Notes under the pieces: model-generated
What the model was told of the DNA's origin: nothing
Database searches by the model: none
The model's input: the letters and a program-made list of their open reading frames with translations, nothing else
Translations under genes and position numbers: made by a program
Part shown: positions 1 to 6,289 of the stretch, piece after piece
How the letters are laid out: each line of letters opens with the position of its first letter
Numbering within the stretch: position 1 is the stretch's first letter
Assembly (NCBI GenBank): GCA_947478535.1
Contig: CANJXD010000275.1
Location: 1 to 7,552, forward strand
From: Acetobacteraceae bacterium
GTDB taxonomy: Bacteria > Pseudomonadota > Alphaproteobacteria > Acetobacterales > Acetobacteraceae
Direction: 5' to 3'
Length of the DNA: 7,552 bases

Positions 1-411
1 GGGATAGCCCTTCAGCGCGGCTGTGGAGGCGATGTGCACGACCCGCCCCGACCGCGCCTCCAGCATCCCCGGCAGCAGCGCCCGGGTGACGGCGACGGCG
101 CCCATCACATTCACGCGCCACATCCGTTCGAACAGCGCATCGTCGCTGCCCAGGAAGGGCGCGCTTTCCGCCGCACCGGCGGCGTTCACCAGGATCTCGA
201 AGCGCGGCAGGACGGGAAGGGCCGTGATGTCCGCGACGAGGAACCCCGCGGCATGCCCGGCCTCGACCACCGCCCGCAGCGGCACGTCTCGCCGGCCAAG
301 CACCGTCACCACCGCGCCGGCAGCCGTCAGTGCCGCCGCGCAGGCAGCGCCGATGCCGGTGCCGCCGCCAGTGACCAGCGCAGCCCGTCCGAGGAGCGGT
401 GACGCTTCCAT
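1..411 (-). CDS. SDR family oxidoreductase, N-terminal part (cut by left edge)
   Basis: NAD(P)-dependent short-chain dehydrogenase/reductase, presumably cytosolic. The 137 visible residues show the Rossmann cofactor motif TGGGTGIG (residues 14-21), an acidic ADIT at 60-63, the structural NAAG motif at 76-79, the conserved Asn of VNVMG (N101), and IAST with the likely catalytic Ser129, followed by GYP at the edge. The catalytic YxxxK should follow a few residues beyond the window, so activity cannot be confirmed. The ATG at 411-409 is chosen because GGAGG (420-416 on the minus strand) sits just upstream and the SDR fold begins directly after it. It is transcribed divergently from the aromatic-CoA hydroxylase/reductase across a 118-bp shared control region. 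That suggests co-regulation and perhaps a dehydrogenase step on a ring-derived ketone or alcohol, but the substrate is not readable from sequence. Family is certain; role is inferred. Confidence 0.9.
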   Translation of the reverse strand, partial: MEASPLLGRAALVTGGGTGIGAACAAALTAAGAVVTVLGRRDVPLRAVVEAGHAAGFLVADITALPVLPRFEILVNAAGAAESAPFLGSDDALFERMWRVNVMGAVAVTRALLPGMLEARSGRVVHIASTAALKGYP

Positions 412-529
412 CCAACCTCCATGGTCCTTGAAGCCTAAAACATCGAAAGCGCGTCCCGCAACCACGCAATCCGGTTGCCCGTGAATTATTTTAAGCCTAA
501 ACAATTCGGCGTGCGGCAGGAGGGCGGCG
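412..529. promoter_or_regulatory. Divergent promoter/operator region with repeated AAGCCTAAA motif
   Basis: This gap between divergent genes is clearly more AT-rich than its surroundings, especially 481-507. AAGCCTAAAAC occurs at 431-441 and AAGCCTAAAC at 493-502, in the same orientation and 62 bp apart. The second copy lies at the centre of an imperfect 23-bp palindrome (484-506) with outer arms AATTaTTT and AAAcAATT, matching at 7 of 8 arm positions. The first copy is 20 bp from the dehydrogenase start and the second 28 bp from the hydroxylase start, where a repressor could block either promoter. A possible plus-strand promoter is TTGCCC (475-480), 17 bp, TAAACA (498-503); it is weak and would overlap the palindrome. 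The size and symmetry would suit a dimeric MarR- or TetR-type regulator, but no regulator gene is in the window and the assignment is inference. Confidence 0.45.
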
Positions 530-2839
530 ATGCGTATCGCGGTGATCGGCGGCGGCCCGGCGGGCCTGTATTTCGCCATCCTGATGAAGCGGGATTTTCC
601 TGCCTCCCACATCACGGTCTGCGAACGCAATCGCCCCGACGATACCTTCGGCTTCGGCGTCGTCTTCAGCGACGCGACCCTCGACACCTTCGAGAAGGCG
701 GATGCGCCGAGCTATCGCGCCATCACCGAAAGCTTCGCCTATTGGGACGACATCGCGATTGTCGCGAAGGGCGTCGAACACCGCATCGGCGGCAATGGCT
801 TCTGCGGCTGTTCGCGCCGCACCCTGCTGATGCTGTTGTCGGACCGCGCCCGCGCGCTCGGCGTTGATCTGCAATACCGGCGGGAGGTCTCGCCCGCTGA
901 TTTCCCCGATGCGGACCTGATCGTCGCCGCCGACGGCATCAATTCCCCGATCCGCGAGGCGTCACGGGGCCATTTCCAGCCAGAGGTCGATCTCCGCCCC
1001 AACCGCTTCGCCTGGATGGGCAGCACGCGGCCCTTCGATGCCTTCACCTTCTTCTTCAAGGAACGGCCGGAGGGCATCTTCATCGCCCATTGCTACCAGT
1101 ATGAGGCCGGTGCCAGCACCTGGGTCCTGGAGATGGACCCCGAAACGTTTGCCAATGCCGGCCTGGAGGGGATGAACGAGGCCGAGAGCGCCGCTTTCCT
1201 CGAAGGGGTGTTTGCCGAGGAATTGCAGGGCCATCGCCTCATCACCAACCGCTCGACGTGGCGGCAATTCCCCACCATCACCTGCGGGCGCTGGGTGAAG
1301 GACAACATCGTCCTGCTCGGCGATGCCAAGGCGAGCGCGCATTTCTCCATCGGCTCCGGCACCAAGCTCGCGATGGAGGACGCCATCGGCCTGCACCAGG
1401 CATTCCGGGCCGGCGGCGATGTGCCCACCTGCCTGCATCGCTACGAGACGGACCGGCGCGAGGATGTCGAAAAGACCCAGCACGCCGCCAATGTCTCCCT
1501 CGTCTGGTTCGAGCATGTGAAGCGCTTTTGGGACTTCTCCCCCACCCGTTTCGCCTTCGGGGTGATGACGCGGTCGAAGGCCATCACCTGGGACAACCTG
1601 GCTTTGCGGGCACCGGACTTCGTCGCGGCAACACAGCGCGCGGTGGCGGAGGAAGCGCAGGCCGCCGGCCTGCCCGCGGACCCTCGCAAGCCGCCGATGT
1701 TTCAGCCCTTCGCCCTGCGCGACATGCAACTCGCCAACCGTGTCGTCGTCTCGCCGATGTGCATGTACTCCGCGGTCGAGGGCGTGCCCGGCGATTTTCA
1801 CATTGCCCATTACGGCGCGCGGGCGATGGGCGGCGCCGGGCTCGTCTTCACGGAGATGACCTGCGTCAGCGAGGAGGCCCGCATCACCCCGGGCTGCGCG
1901 GGGCTGTGGAACGCGGCGCAGCAGGCGGCCTGGACGCGCATCGTCTCACTCGCCCATGCGAATTCCGCGGCGAAATTCTGCCTCCAGCTCGGCCATGCCG
2001 GGCGGAAGGGCGCGACGAAGCTGATGTGGGAGGGCATGGACCGCCCGCTGCCCTTCGGCGGCTGGCCGGTTCTCTCAGCCAGCGCCATCCCCTACTACGA
2101 GGACAGCCAGGTGCCGCGGGAAGTGACGCGCGCCGACATGGCCCGCATCACCGCCGATTTCGTCGCCGCCACGCAGCGCGGCATCGCCTGCGGCTTCGAC
2201 ATGCTCGAACTGCACTGTGCCCATGGCTATCTGCTGGCGTCGTTCCTCTCACCCCTGACGAACCAGCGCACCGACGAATTCGGCGGCAGCTTGGACAACC
2301 GCCTGCGCTTTCCGCTCGAGGTCTTCGCGGCGATGCGGGCGGCCTGGCCGGCGGCGAAGCCGATGTCGGTCCGCATCTCCGCCACGGACTGGACCGAAGG
2401 CGGGCTGGAGGATGCGGATTGCCTCGCCATCGCGCGCGCCTTCGCCGCCGCCGGCGCGGACCTGATCGATGTCTCGACCGGCCAGACCGTGGCGGAAGCG
2501 AGCCCGACCTATGGCCGCATGTTCCAGCTTCCCTGGTCCGACATGATCCGCAACGAGGCGGGGATCGCGACGATGTGCGTCGGCAACATCACCACCGCCG
2601 ACCAGGTGAACACGATCATCGCCGCGAACCGCGCGGATCTGGTGGCGCTCGGCCGCCCGCATCTCGCGAATCCCGCCTTCACGCTGCACGCGGCGGCGCA
2701 ATATGGCGTGCGGGATATCGCCTGCCCCGCGCCTTATCGCATGGGCAAGGAAGCGCTCATTCGCAACACGGCGAAGGGCGAGCAGGAATTGCGCGACCTG
2801 AAGCTGAAGGCCCGGCCGCGCAGCCACAAGCCAGTGTAG
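530..2839 (+). CDS. Bifunctional aromatic-CoA 5-hydroxylase / OYE-type reductase (salicylyl-CoA or 2-aminobenzoyl-CoA family)
   Basis: A 769-residue cytosolic fusion of two flavoenzymes. The N-terminal FAD monooxygenase (about 1-370) has the dinucleotide motif GGGPAG (7-12), E32 for the FAD ribose, D135-G136 in AADG, and the second FAD motif LLGD ending at G264-D265. A short linker leads to an Old Yellow Enzyme-like FMN barrel (about 390-750): SPMCMYS with the YqjM-type cysteine C411, QLGHAGRK (486-493), the substrate-binding pair H562/H565 in [20 protein letters not shown], and the FMN phosphate-binding GRP (708-710). Length and order match proteins named bifunctional salicylyl-CoA 5-hydroxylase/oxidoreductase and the 2-aminobenzoyl-CoA monooxygenase/reductase of aerobic anthranilate degradation, which hydroxylates C5 and then reduces the ring. 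The ATG at 530 follows AGGAGGG (518-524) at a good distance, and the FAD motif starts at once. Both domains look intact. The exact CoA-thioester substrate cannot be told from the sequence. Confidence 0.92.
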   Translation: MRIAVIGGGPAGLYFAILMKRDFPASHITVCERNRPDDTFGFGVVFSDATLDTFEKADAPSYRAITESFAYWDDIAIVAKGVEHRIGGNGFCGCSRRTLLMLLSDRARALGVDLQYRREVSPADFPDADLIVAADGINSPIREASRGHFQPEVDLRPNRFAWMGSTRPFDAFTFFFKERPEGIFIAHCYQYEAGASTWVLEMDPETFANAGLEGMNEAESAAFLEGVFAEELQGHRLITNRSTWRQFPTITCGRWVKDNIVLLGDAKASAHFSIGSGTKLAMEDAIGLHQAFRAGGDVPTCLHRYETDRREDVEKTQHAANVSLVWFEHVKRFWDFSPTRFAFGVMTRSKAITWDNLALRAPDFVAATQRAVAEEAQAAGLPADPRKPPMFQPFALRDMQLANRVVVSPMCMYSAVEGVPGDFHIAHYGARAMGGAGLVFTEMTCVSEEARITPGCAGLWNAAQQAAWTRIVSLAHANSAAKFCLQLGHAGRKGATKLMWEGMDRPLPFGGWPVLSASAIPYYEDSQVPREVTRADMARITADFVAATQRGIACGFDMLELHCAHGYLLASFLSPLTNQRTDEFGGSLDNRLRFPLEVFAAMRAAWPAAKPMSVRISATDWTEGGLEDADCLAIARAFAAAGADLIDVSTGQTVAEASPTYGRMFQLPWSDMIRNEAGIATMCVGNITTADQVNTIIAANRADLVALGRPHLANPAFTLHAAAQYGVRDIACPAPYRMGKEALIRNTAKGEQELRDLKLKARPRSHKPV

Positions 2840-3100
2840 AGCGGATGCAGGATGGCTCAACAGGCGGCGAAACGGCGGGACGGCTCGGCCGGGCAGCGGC
2901 ATTGCACGCAGGTGCCGTGCCTCGCCCGCGACCAATCCATCGTAGCATGACGTCGCACCGCCCATTCCGGCGCTAAAATTCGCTCGCCCCTGCTCAGCCG
3001 CCTGACCTTGCGCAGGCTGTTAACGCGCGCGCCGTTTCCGCTTGACCGGGTTGGCCCGGCGAGGCTAGCGGCTTGGCACCGATCTGAGGTGACCCCGACC
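2840..3100 (+). other. Intergenic region before the porin gene, weak promoter candidate
   Basis: A 261-bp gap with no convincing gene and no stem-loop followed by a T-run, so the end of the upstream transcript is undefined. The best promoter-like pair is TTGACC (3042-3047), 17 bp, CTAGCG (3065-3070). The -35 is good and the -10 poor, but the implied start point would fall just upstream of the porin ribosome-binding site. An in-frame TTG at 3008 would extend the porin through this region; it is judged non-coding because the extension has no signal-peptide character and the GTG at 3101 has a far better ribosome-binding site. Confidence 0.3.
3086..3092 (+). promoter_or_regulatory. Shine-Dalgarno site deciding the porin start
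   Basis: GAGGTGA lies 8 nt upstream of the GTG at 3101. That GTG opens directly into a classical signal peptide, which places the start here rather than at the upstream TTG at 3008. Confidence 0.75.
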
Positions 3101-4453
3101 GTGAGCTTGCACCGCCTGGCGCTGGGCCTGTCCCTGCTCGCAGCCACCATTCCCGGCGCTCGCGCCGACCAGCAGGAGTATGAGGCGAACGGCCTGCCAC
3201 CGGGCTCGCTCGCGTCCAGCCTTCCGGGCAACGGAGATCTCGGCGGACACCGCCAGTGGCTCGCCGATCGCGGCATCAACTACAATCTCTGGTACCGCAA
3301 CGACACGCTGGCCAACCTCTCCGGCGGGACGCGTCGCGGCACAGTGAACCAGGGACTGCTCGAGACGAGCGTCTCTGTCGATTTTGGCAGGCTTGCCGGG
3401 CTGGATGGCCTCAGCTTCTTCTCCAACCAGTTCCTGATCCACAACACCGGTCGGATGCGGCGCGACTATGTCGGCGGCATCAACACTATCGCCGCGATCG
3501 AGGGCGTGCCGACCGTGCGGCTTTCGGAATTCTGGCTGGAACAGAAGCTGATGGATGGCCGCGTGCGGCTGCGCGCCGGGCAGTTGGCGGCGGATGTGGA
3601 TTTCTTCTTCTCCGAGACCTCCGCGATGTTCCTGCAGAGCGATTTCGCGACGATCAGCGCGCTCGCTCTGCCCAGCGGCGGCCCGGCCTTTCCGCTCGCC
3701 ACGCCCGGCGCCTTCCTGGCCTTCGACGCGACGCCCGACATCACGCTGCAGATGGCCATCTACAACGGCGATCCCGCCGGGCCCGGTGCCGGGGACGAGC
3801 AGGTGCGCAACCACCACGGCACGAATTTCCGGATGCGCGACCCCGCGCTGATCTTCGCCGAGGCGCAGTTCCGCGCCAACCAGGCGGCGGAGGATGCCGG
3901 CTTGGCGCGGACGCTGAAACTCGGCGGCTGGGCGCATCTTGGCGGATTCGACGACCGGCGCCTGGCGGATGACCGCGGCCCGCTGGCGGACCCCAACGGC
4001 AGCGGCACGCCGCTGCGGCGCCGTGGCAACCAGGGCGTCTATGGCGTCTTCGACCAGCAGATCTATCGCCCCGAAGGGGGGGATGCCTCCTCCGGCATCA
4101 CCGCGTTCGGCCGGGCATCAGTGAGCCCTGGCGATAGCAGCCTGGTCGGCCTTTACCTCGATGGCGGACTGGTCTTCGCGGGCTTCGTGCCCGGGCGGCC
4201 GGAAGACCGCTTCGGCGTCAGCCTGATGTATGCCCGCTTCTCGGACGCGGTGCGCGGCTTCGACCGGGATGCCGCAGGCTTTGCCGGTGGGGGCGCCGTG
4301 CGGGACTACGAGATGAACCTCGAGGTCAGCTACGTCGCGGAGATCCTTCCCGGCCTCAGTGTGCAGCCGATGCTGGCCCGGGTGTGGCACCCCAATGGGA
4401 TGCCCGGACGCGATGCGGTGGTCGCCGGCCTGCGTACCCACTTCAGGTTCTGA
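3101..4453 (+). CDS. OprB-like outer-membrane porin (carbohydrate porin family)
   Basis: A protein of 450 residues from the GTG start. Residues 1-22 form a Sec signal peptide: a short basic start, a hydrophobic core (LALGLSLLAATIPG) and an ARA cleavage site before DQQ. The mature part resembles OprB-type porins: an early GDLGGHRQWLADRGINYNLWYRND block (family pattern: GD-GG-R--L---GI, then a strand), the LSGG segment after it, then alternating polar/aromatic strands with Gly/Asn-rich turns, RAGQLAADVDFF in the middle, and a C-terminal Phe (THFRF), the usual signal for beta-barrel assembly. Length fits the family. It would form a passive channel for small solutes. OprB members are named for sugars, but the neighbours here suggest organic or aromatic acids (inference). 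It follows the hydroxylase gene on the same strand after a 261-bp gap, so it may have its own promoter. It converges on the Bug gene with a 24-bp gap. Confidence 0.8.
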   Translation: MSLHRLALGLSLLAATIPGARADQQEYEANGLPPGSLASSLPGNGDLGGHRQWLADRGINYNLWYRNDTLANLSGGTRRGTVNQGLLETSVSVDFGRLAGLDGLSFFSNQFLIHNTGRMRRDYVGGINTIAAIEGVPTVRLSEFWLEQKLMDGRVRLRAGQLAADVDFFFSETSAMFLQSDFATISALALPSGGPAFPLATPGAFLAFDATPDITLQMAIYNGDPAGPGAGDEQVRNHHGTNFRMRDPALIFAEAQFRANQAAEDAGLARTLKLGGWAHLGGFDDRRLADDRGPLADPNGSGTPLRRRGNQGVYGVFDQQIYRPEGGDASSGITAFGRASVSPGDSSLVGLYLDGGLVFAGFVPGRPEDRFGVSLMYARFSDAVRGFDRDAAGFAGGGAVRDYEMNLEVSYVAEILPGLSVQPMLARVWHPNGMPGRDAVVAGLRTHFRF

Positions 4454-4462
4454 GGCCGGCGA
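4422..4462 (+). terminator. 10-bp perfect stem-loop at the porin stop codon, possible terminator
   Basis: TCGCCGGCCT (4422-4431) pairs perfectly with AGGCCGGCGA (4453-4462) around a 21-nt loop. The 3' arm begins at the last base of the porin TGA. No T-run follows on either strand, so this is not a canonical intrinsic terminator; it could be a terminator lacking a U-tract or an mRNA 3'-end stabiliser. Its place between convergent genes supports an end-of-transcript role. Confidence 0.4.
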
Positions 4463-4474
4463 TACGTCCGCGCG

Positions 4475-4491
4475 GGATCAGCTGTTGATCC
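4475..4491 (-). terminator. Short hairpin over the Bug gene stop codon
   Basis: GGATCA (4475-4480), loop GCTGT, TGATCC (4486-4491) form a perfect 6-bp stem that includes the stop codon of the minus-strand gene (4480-4478). No T-run follows. Together with the 4422-4462 stem it makes back-to-back hairpins between two converging genes. The role is uncertain. Confidence 0.3.
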
Positions 4492-5440
4492 AGGGCGCGC
4501 GGCGCCAAAGGTCTGAATACTGCCCCTGGGTCGCGCGCATCCGCGCTTCCCATTGCGCGCCGGGCTCGAGCGTCGGCTCGATGAACTGCGCCTCGAAACT
4601 GCGGCGCGTCGCCGGGTCGGATGCCGCTTCCTGCACGGCGTCCCGCAGGCGATCGACGATGCGGGACGGTGTGCCGGCGGGCACCACCAGGCCGCGTTCG
4701 GAATACATCTCGAAATCCAGGCCGAGGCTCTTGAAGGTCGGCGTTTCCGGCGCGAAGCGGCTGCGGTCCTGCCCGCCATGGGCGATGAAGCGCACGCCAT
4801 CGGGGTTCGGCATCACTTCGCCCACCGAGACGCAATTCGCCTGCACCTGACTGCCCATCAGCGCCGCGCGCTGGATCGGCGCGCCGGTGTAGTGGATGAG
4901 GGTGAACTTCGCCCCGGTGAGGCGCGAGATCATCGCCATCATCAGGTGGTCATCGGTGCCGATGCCGGAGGTGGAGACGACGATCCCCTCGGGGTCCGCC
5001 AGCGCGCGGCGCACGAGGTCCGGCACATCCTGGATCGGGCTGTCGGCGCGGATGATCAGGCCGGTCGGGTCCGTCATGATGTTGCCGATGAAGGCGAAGC
5101 TGTCGAGGTTGTATTGCGCGCGACGCTCGACCGGGACGGTGACGAAGGAGGGCATGTTGGTCAGCCCCAGCACCTGCCCATCCGGCCGCGACCGCGCGAC
5201 ATAGGTCAGCGCCACTTCGCTCGAGGCGCCGGGCTTGTTCACCACCGTGATGGGCTGGCCGAGCCGGGTCTCCAGATGCCGCGCGAACAGCCGCGCCACG
5301 ATATCCGTGCCGCCCCCCGGGGCGAAGCCGACGACGAGTTCGACCGGCCGGTCCGGGCGCCAGGACTGGGCGAGGGCCGGGGAGGCCAAGGTGGTGGCCA
5401 TCAGCGTGCCAAGGATACCGCGGCGGGTGATCTGCGACAT
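4478..5440 (-). CDS. Bug/TctC-family periplasmic solute-binding protein
   Basis: A 320-residue member of the tripartite tricarboxylate receptor (Bug) family, periplasmic proteins that bind carboxylates, amino-acid derivatives or aromatic acids. Residues 1-24 are a signal peptide with a twin-arginine-like TRRGIL start and an ALA cleavage site before QSW. The mature part opens with the family hallmark RPVELVVGFAPGGGTDIVAR, then VVNKPGASSEVALTYVARSRPDGQVLGL, the second ligand loop around STSGIGTDDHL, and a C-terminal VPAGTP/IVDRL block. Length is typical. The ATG at 5440-5438 is preferred because GGAGG lies 7 nt upstream and it gives a proper signal peptide; an upstream GTG at 5542 falls inside a palindrome and adds a non-signal-like extension. 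The gene follows livF on the same strand after 129 bp, so it may be a separate unit or the operon tail. No TctA/TctB membrane genes are visible. Family is certain; ligand is unknown. Confidence 0.9.
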   Translation of the reverse strand: MSQITRRGILGTLMATTLASPALAQSWRPDRPVELVVGFAPGGGTDIVARLFARHLETRLGQPITVVNKPGASSEVALTYVARSRPDGQVLGLTNMPSFVTVPVERRAQYNLDSFAFIGNIMTDPTGLIIRADSPIQDVPDLVRRALADPEGIVVSTSGIGTDDHLMMAMISRLTGAKFTLIHYTGAPIQRAALMGSQVQANCVSVGEVMPNPDGVRFIAHGGQDRSRFAPETPTFKSLGLDFEMYSERGLVVPAGTPSRIVDRLRDAVQEAASDPATRRSFEAQFIEPTLEPGAQWEARMRATQGQYSDLWRRAPWINS

Positions 5441-5447
5441 GATCGAA

Positions 5448-5452
5448 CCTCC
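5448..5452 (-). promoter_or_regulatory. Shine-Dalgarno site deciding the Bug protein start
   Basis: GGAGG read on the minus strand, 7 nt before the ATG at 5440. It fixes this start over longer in-frame alternatives. Confidence 0.75.
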
Positions 5453-5519
5453 AAACATCGTCTGGAGAACAATTGCGTCGCCGTGGGCGCGATTGGAATA
5501 GGATGATTGCGTGAAGACC

Positions 5520-5558
5520 GTGAAACCGGTGCGGGGTTTCACAGACAGGTCTGTGAAA
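5520..5558. promoter_or_regulatory. Two overlapping palindromes upstream of the Bug gene (operator or attenuator candidate)
   Basis: GTGAAACC (5520-5527), 7 bp, GGTTTCAC (5535-5542) is a perfect 8-bp inverted repeat. TTTCACAGAC (5537-5546), AG, GTCTGTGAAA (5549-5558) is a perfect 10-bp inverted repeat. They share TTTCAC at 5537-5542, so both cannot be fully used at once. A further degenerate half-site, GTGAAGACC, starts at 5511, giving a 9-bp direct repeat with GTGAAACCG. As DNA this looks like an operator cluster of GTGAAA half-sites; GTGAAACC resembles LacI-family half-sites, but the 7-bp centre is unusual. As minus-strand RNA the middle segment could pair either upstream or downstream, as in an attenuator. 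The site lies about 80-120 bp before the Bug start and just after livF. Confidence 0.5.
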
Positions 5559-5560
5559 AC

Positions 5561-5573
5561 GTAAAGGCTTTAC
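5561..5573. repeat. 13-bp palindrome over the livF stop codon
   Basis: GTAAAG-G-CTTTAC is perfectly symmetrical and contains the livF TAA (5572-5570). On the minus strand it is followed by GTTTTC, too short a T-run for a confident terminator. Its half-site GTAAAG resembles the neighbouring GTGAAA half-sites, so it could belong to the same operator cluster. Confidence 0.3.
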
Positions 5574-6289
5574 AGGTGCAGGTAGCTGTCCCGCACCTCG
5601 GGCGCGGCGGCCAGCGCGGCGCTGTCCCCGGTCCAGACCGTGCGGCCCTTCTCGATCACGACATGCCGGTCGGCGAGGCGCGTCACCGCCGCCAGGTTCT
5701 TGTCGATCAGCAGGATGGCCTGGCCTTCCGCCTTCAGCTTCGCCAGCACTTCCCAGATCTCGGCGCGGATCAGGGGGGCCAGGCCCTCCGTCGCTTCATC
5801 GAGGATCAGCAGGCGCGGGTTCGTCATCAGCGCGCGGCCGATCGCCACCATCTGCTGTTCGCCGCCCGAAAGCTTGGCACCCGGATTGGCGCGCCGTTCG
5901 CGCAGCCGCGGGAAGAAGGCGTAGACCGCCTCCAGCGTCCAGCGCGGCGGCGTGCGGCCGGTGCGGTTGGCGGCGGTGGCGAGCAGGTTTTCCTCCACCG
6001 TCAGGGTCGGAAACACCTGCCGCCCTTCCGGCACCAGCCCCAGCCCGCGCTGCGCCACGCGATGCGCCGGCAGGCCCGCGACATCAGCGCCATCCAGCGC
6101 GATCCCGCCGCCCCAGACACGGCCGCCGACACTCGGCAGCAGCCCCATGATGGCGCGCACCGTCGTCGTCTTGCCCATGCCGTTGCGGCCGAGCAGCGTC
6201 ACCACCTCCCCGGCCTGGATCTCCAGGTCGATGCCGAACAGCACCTGGCTGCCGCCATAGCCGGCTGTGAGGCCGCGGAGCGTCAGCAT
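5570..6289 (-). CDS. LivF-type ABC transporter ATP-binding protein
   Basis: A 239-residue cytoplasmic ATPase of the branched-chain amino-acid (HAAT/Liv) import family. It has Walker A GRNGMGKTT (34-42), the LivF-typical segment LVPEGRQVFPTLTVEENL (85-102), the signature LSGGEQQ (140-146) and Walker B LLILDEA with E165. Where most ABC ATPases have the switch histidine it reads LLIDKN (K197); LivF proteins commonly have VEQN there, so loss of the histidine is a family trait and LivG supplies the canonical site. The ATG at 6289 follows GGAGG (6301-6297) by 7 nt and overlaps the livG end by 7 bp, implying translational coupling. Liv-type systems carry branched-chain amino acids but also amides, urea and aromatic acids such as benzoate. 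With an aromatic-CoA hydroxylase nearby, an aromatic acid is a plausible cargo, but this is inference. Confidence 0.93.
   Translation of the reverse strand: MLTLRGLTAGYGGSQVLFGIDLEIQAGEVVTLLGRNGMGKTTTVRAIMGLLPSVGGRVWGGGIALDGADVAGLPAHRVAQRGLGLVPEGRQVFPTLTVEENLLATAANRTGRTPPRWTLEAVYAFFPRLRERRANPGAKLSGGEQQMVAIGRALMTNPRLLILDEATEGLAPLIRAEIWEVLAKLKAEGQAILLIDKNLAAVTRLADRHVVIEKGRTVWTGDSAALAAAPEVRDSYLHL

Noticed and set aside
962..1810. Long minus-strand open frame antisense to the hydroxylase
   Set aside because: No domain motif and no good ribosome-binding site were seen, and its composition mirrors the codons of the real gene.
1258..2976. A 572-codon open frame on the plus strand overlapping the hydroxylase/reductase
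   Set aside because: It is rich in Arg, Gly and Pro with no recognisable motif, and lies in another frame of a gene with intact catalytic motifs throughout; typical of GC-rich shadow frames.
2995..3024. Stem-loop CAGCC...GGCTG before the porin as a terminator of the hydroxylase gene
   Set aside because: The stem is only 5 bp with a 15-nt loop and no T-run, about 155 bp past the stop codon.
2919..3065. Inverted repeat GCCTCGCC (2919-2926) and GGCGAGGC (3058-3065)
   Set aside because: The arms are 131 bp apart and 8-bp GC-only matches are expected by chance in this composition.
3008..3100. TTG start extending the porin by 31 residues
   Set aside because: The extension is not signal-like, and the GTG at 3101 has GAGGTGA 8 nt upstream and opens a proper signal peptide.
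4553..5506. Long plus-strand open frame antisense to the Bug gene
   Set aside because: His/Arg/Ala/Gly-rich low-information sequence opposite a clear Bug-family protein; a shadow frame.
5441..5542. GTG start extending the Bug protein by 34 residues
   Set aside because: It lies inside a palindrome and puts a polar stretch before the signal peptide; the ATG at 5440 has an ideal GGAGG.
5537..5558. CRP/FNR-type binding site in the TCACA...TGTGA palindrome
   Set aside because: The half-sites face the wrong way: CRP needs TGTGA-N6-TCACA, whereas this reads TCACA-N8-TGTGA.
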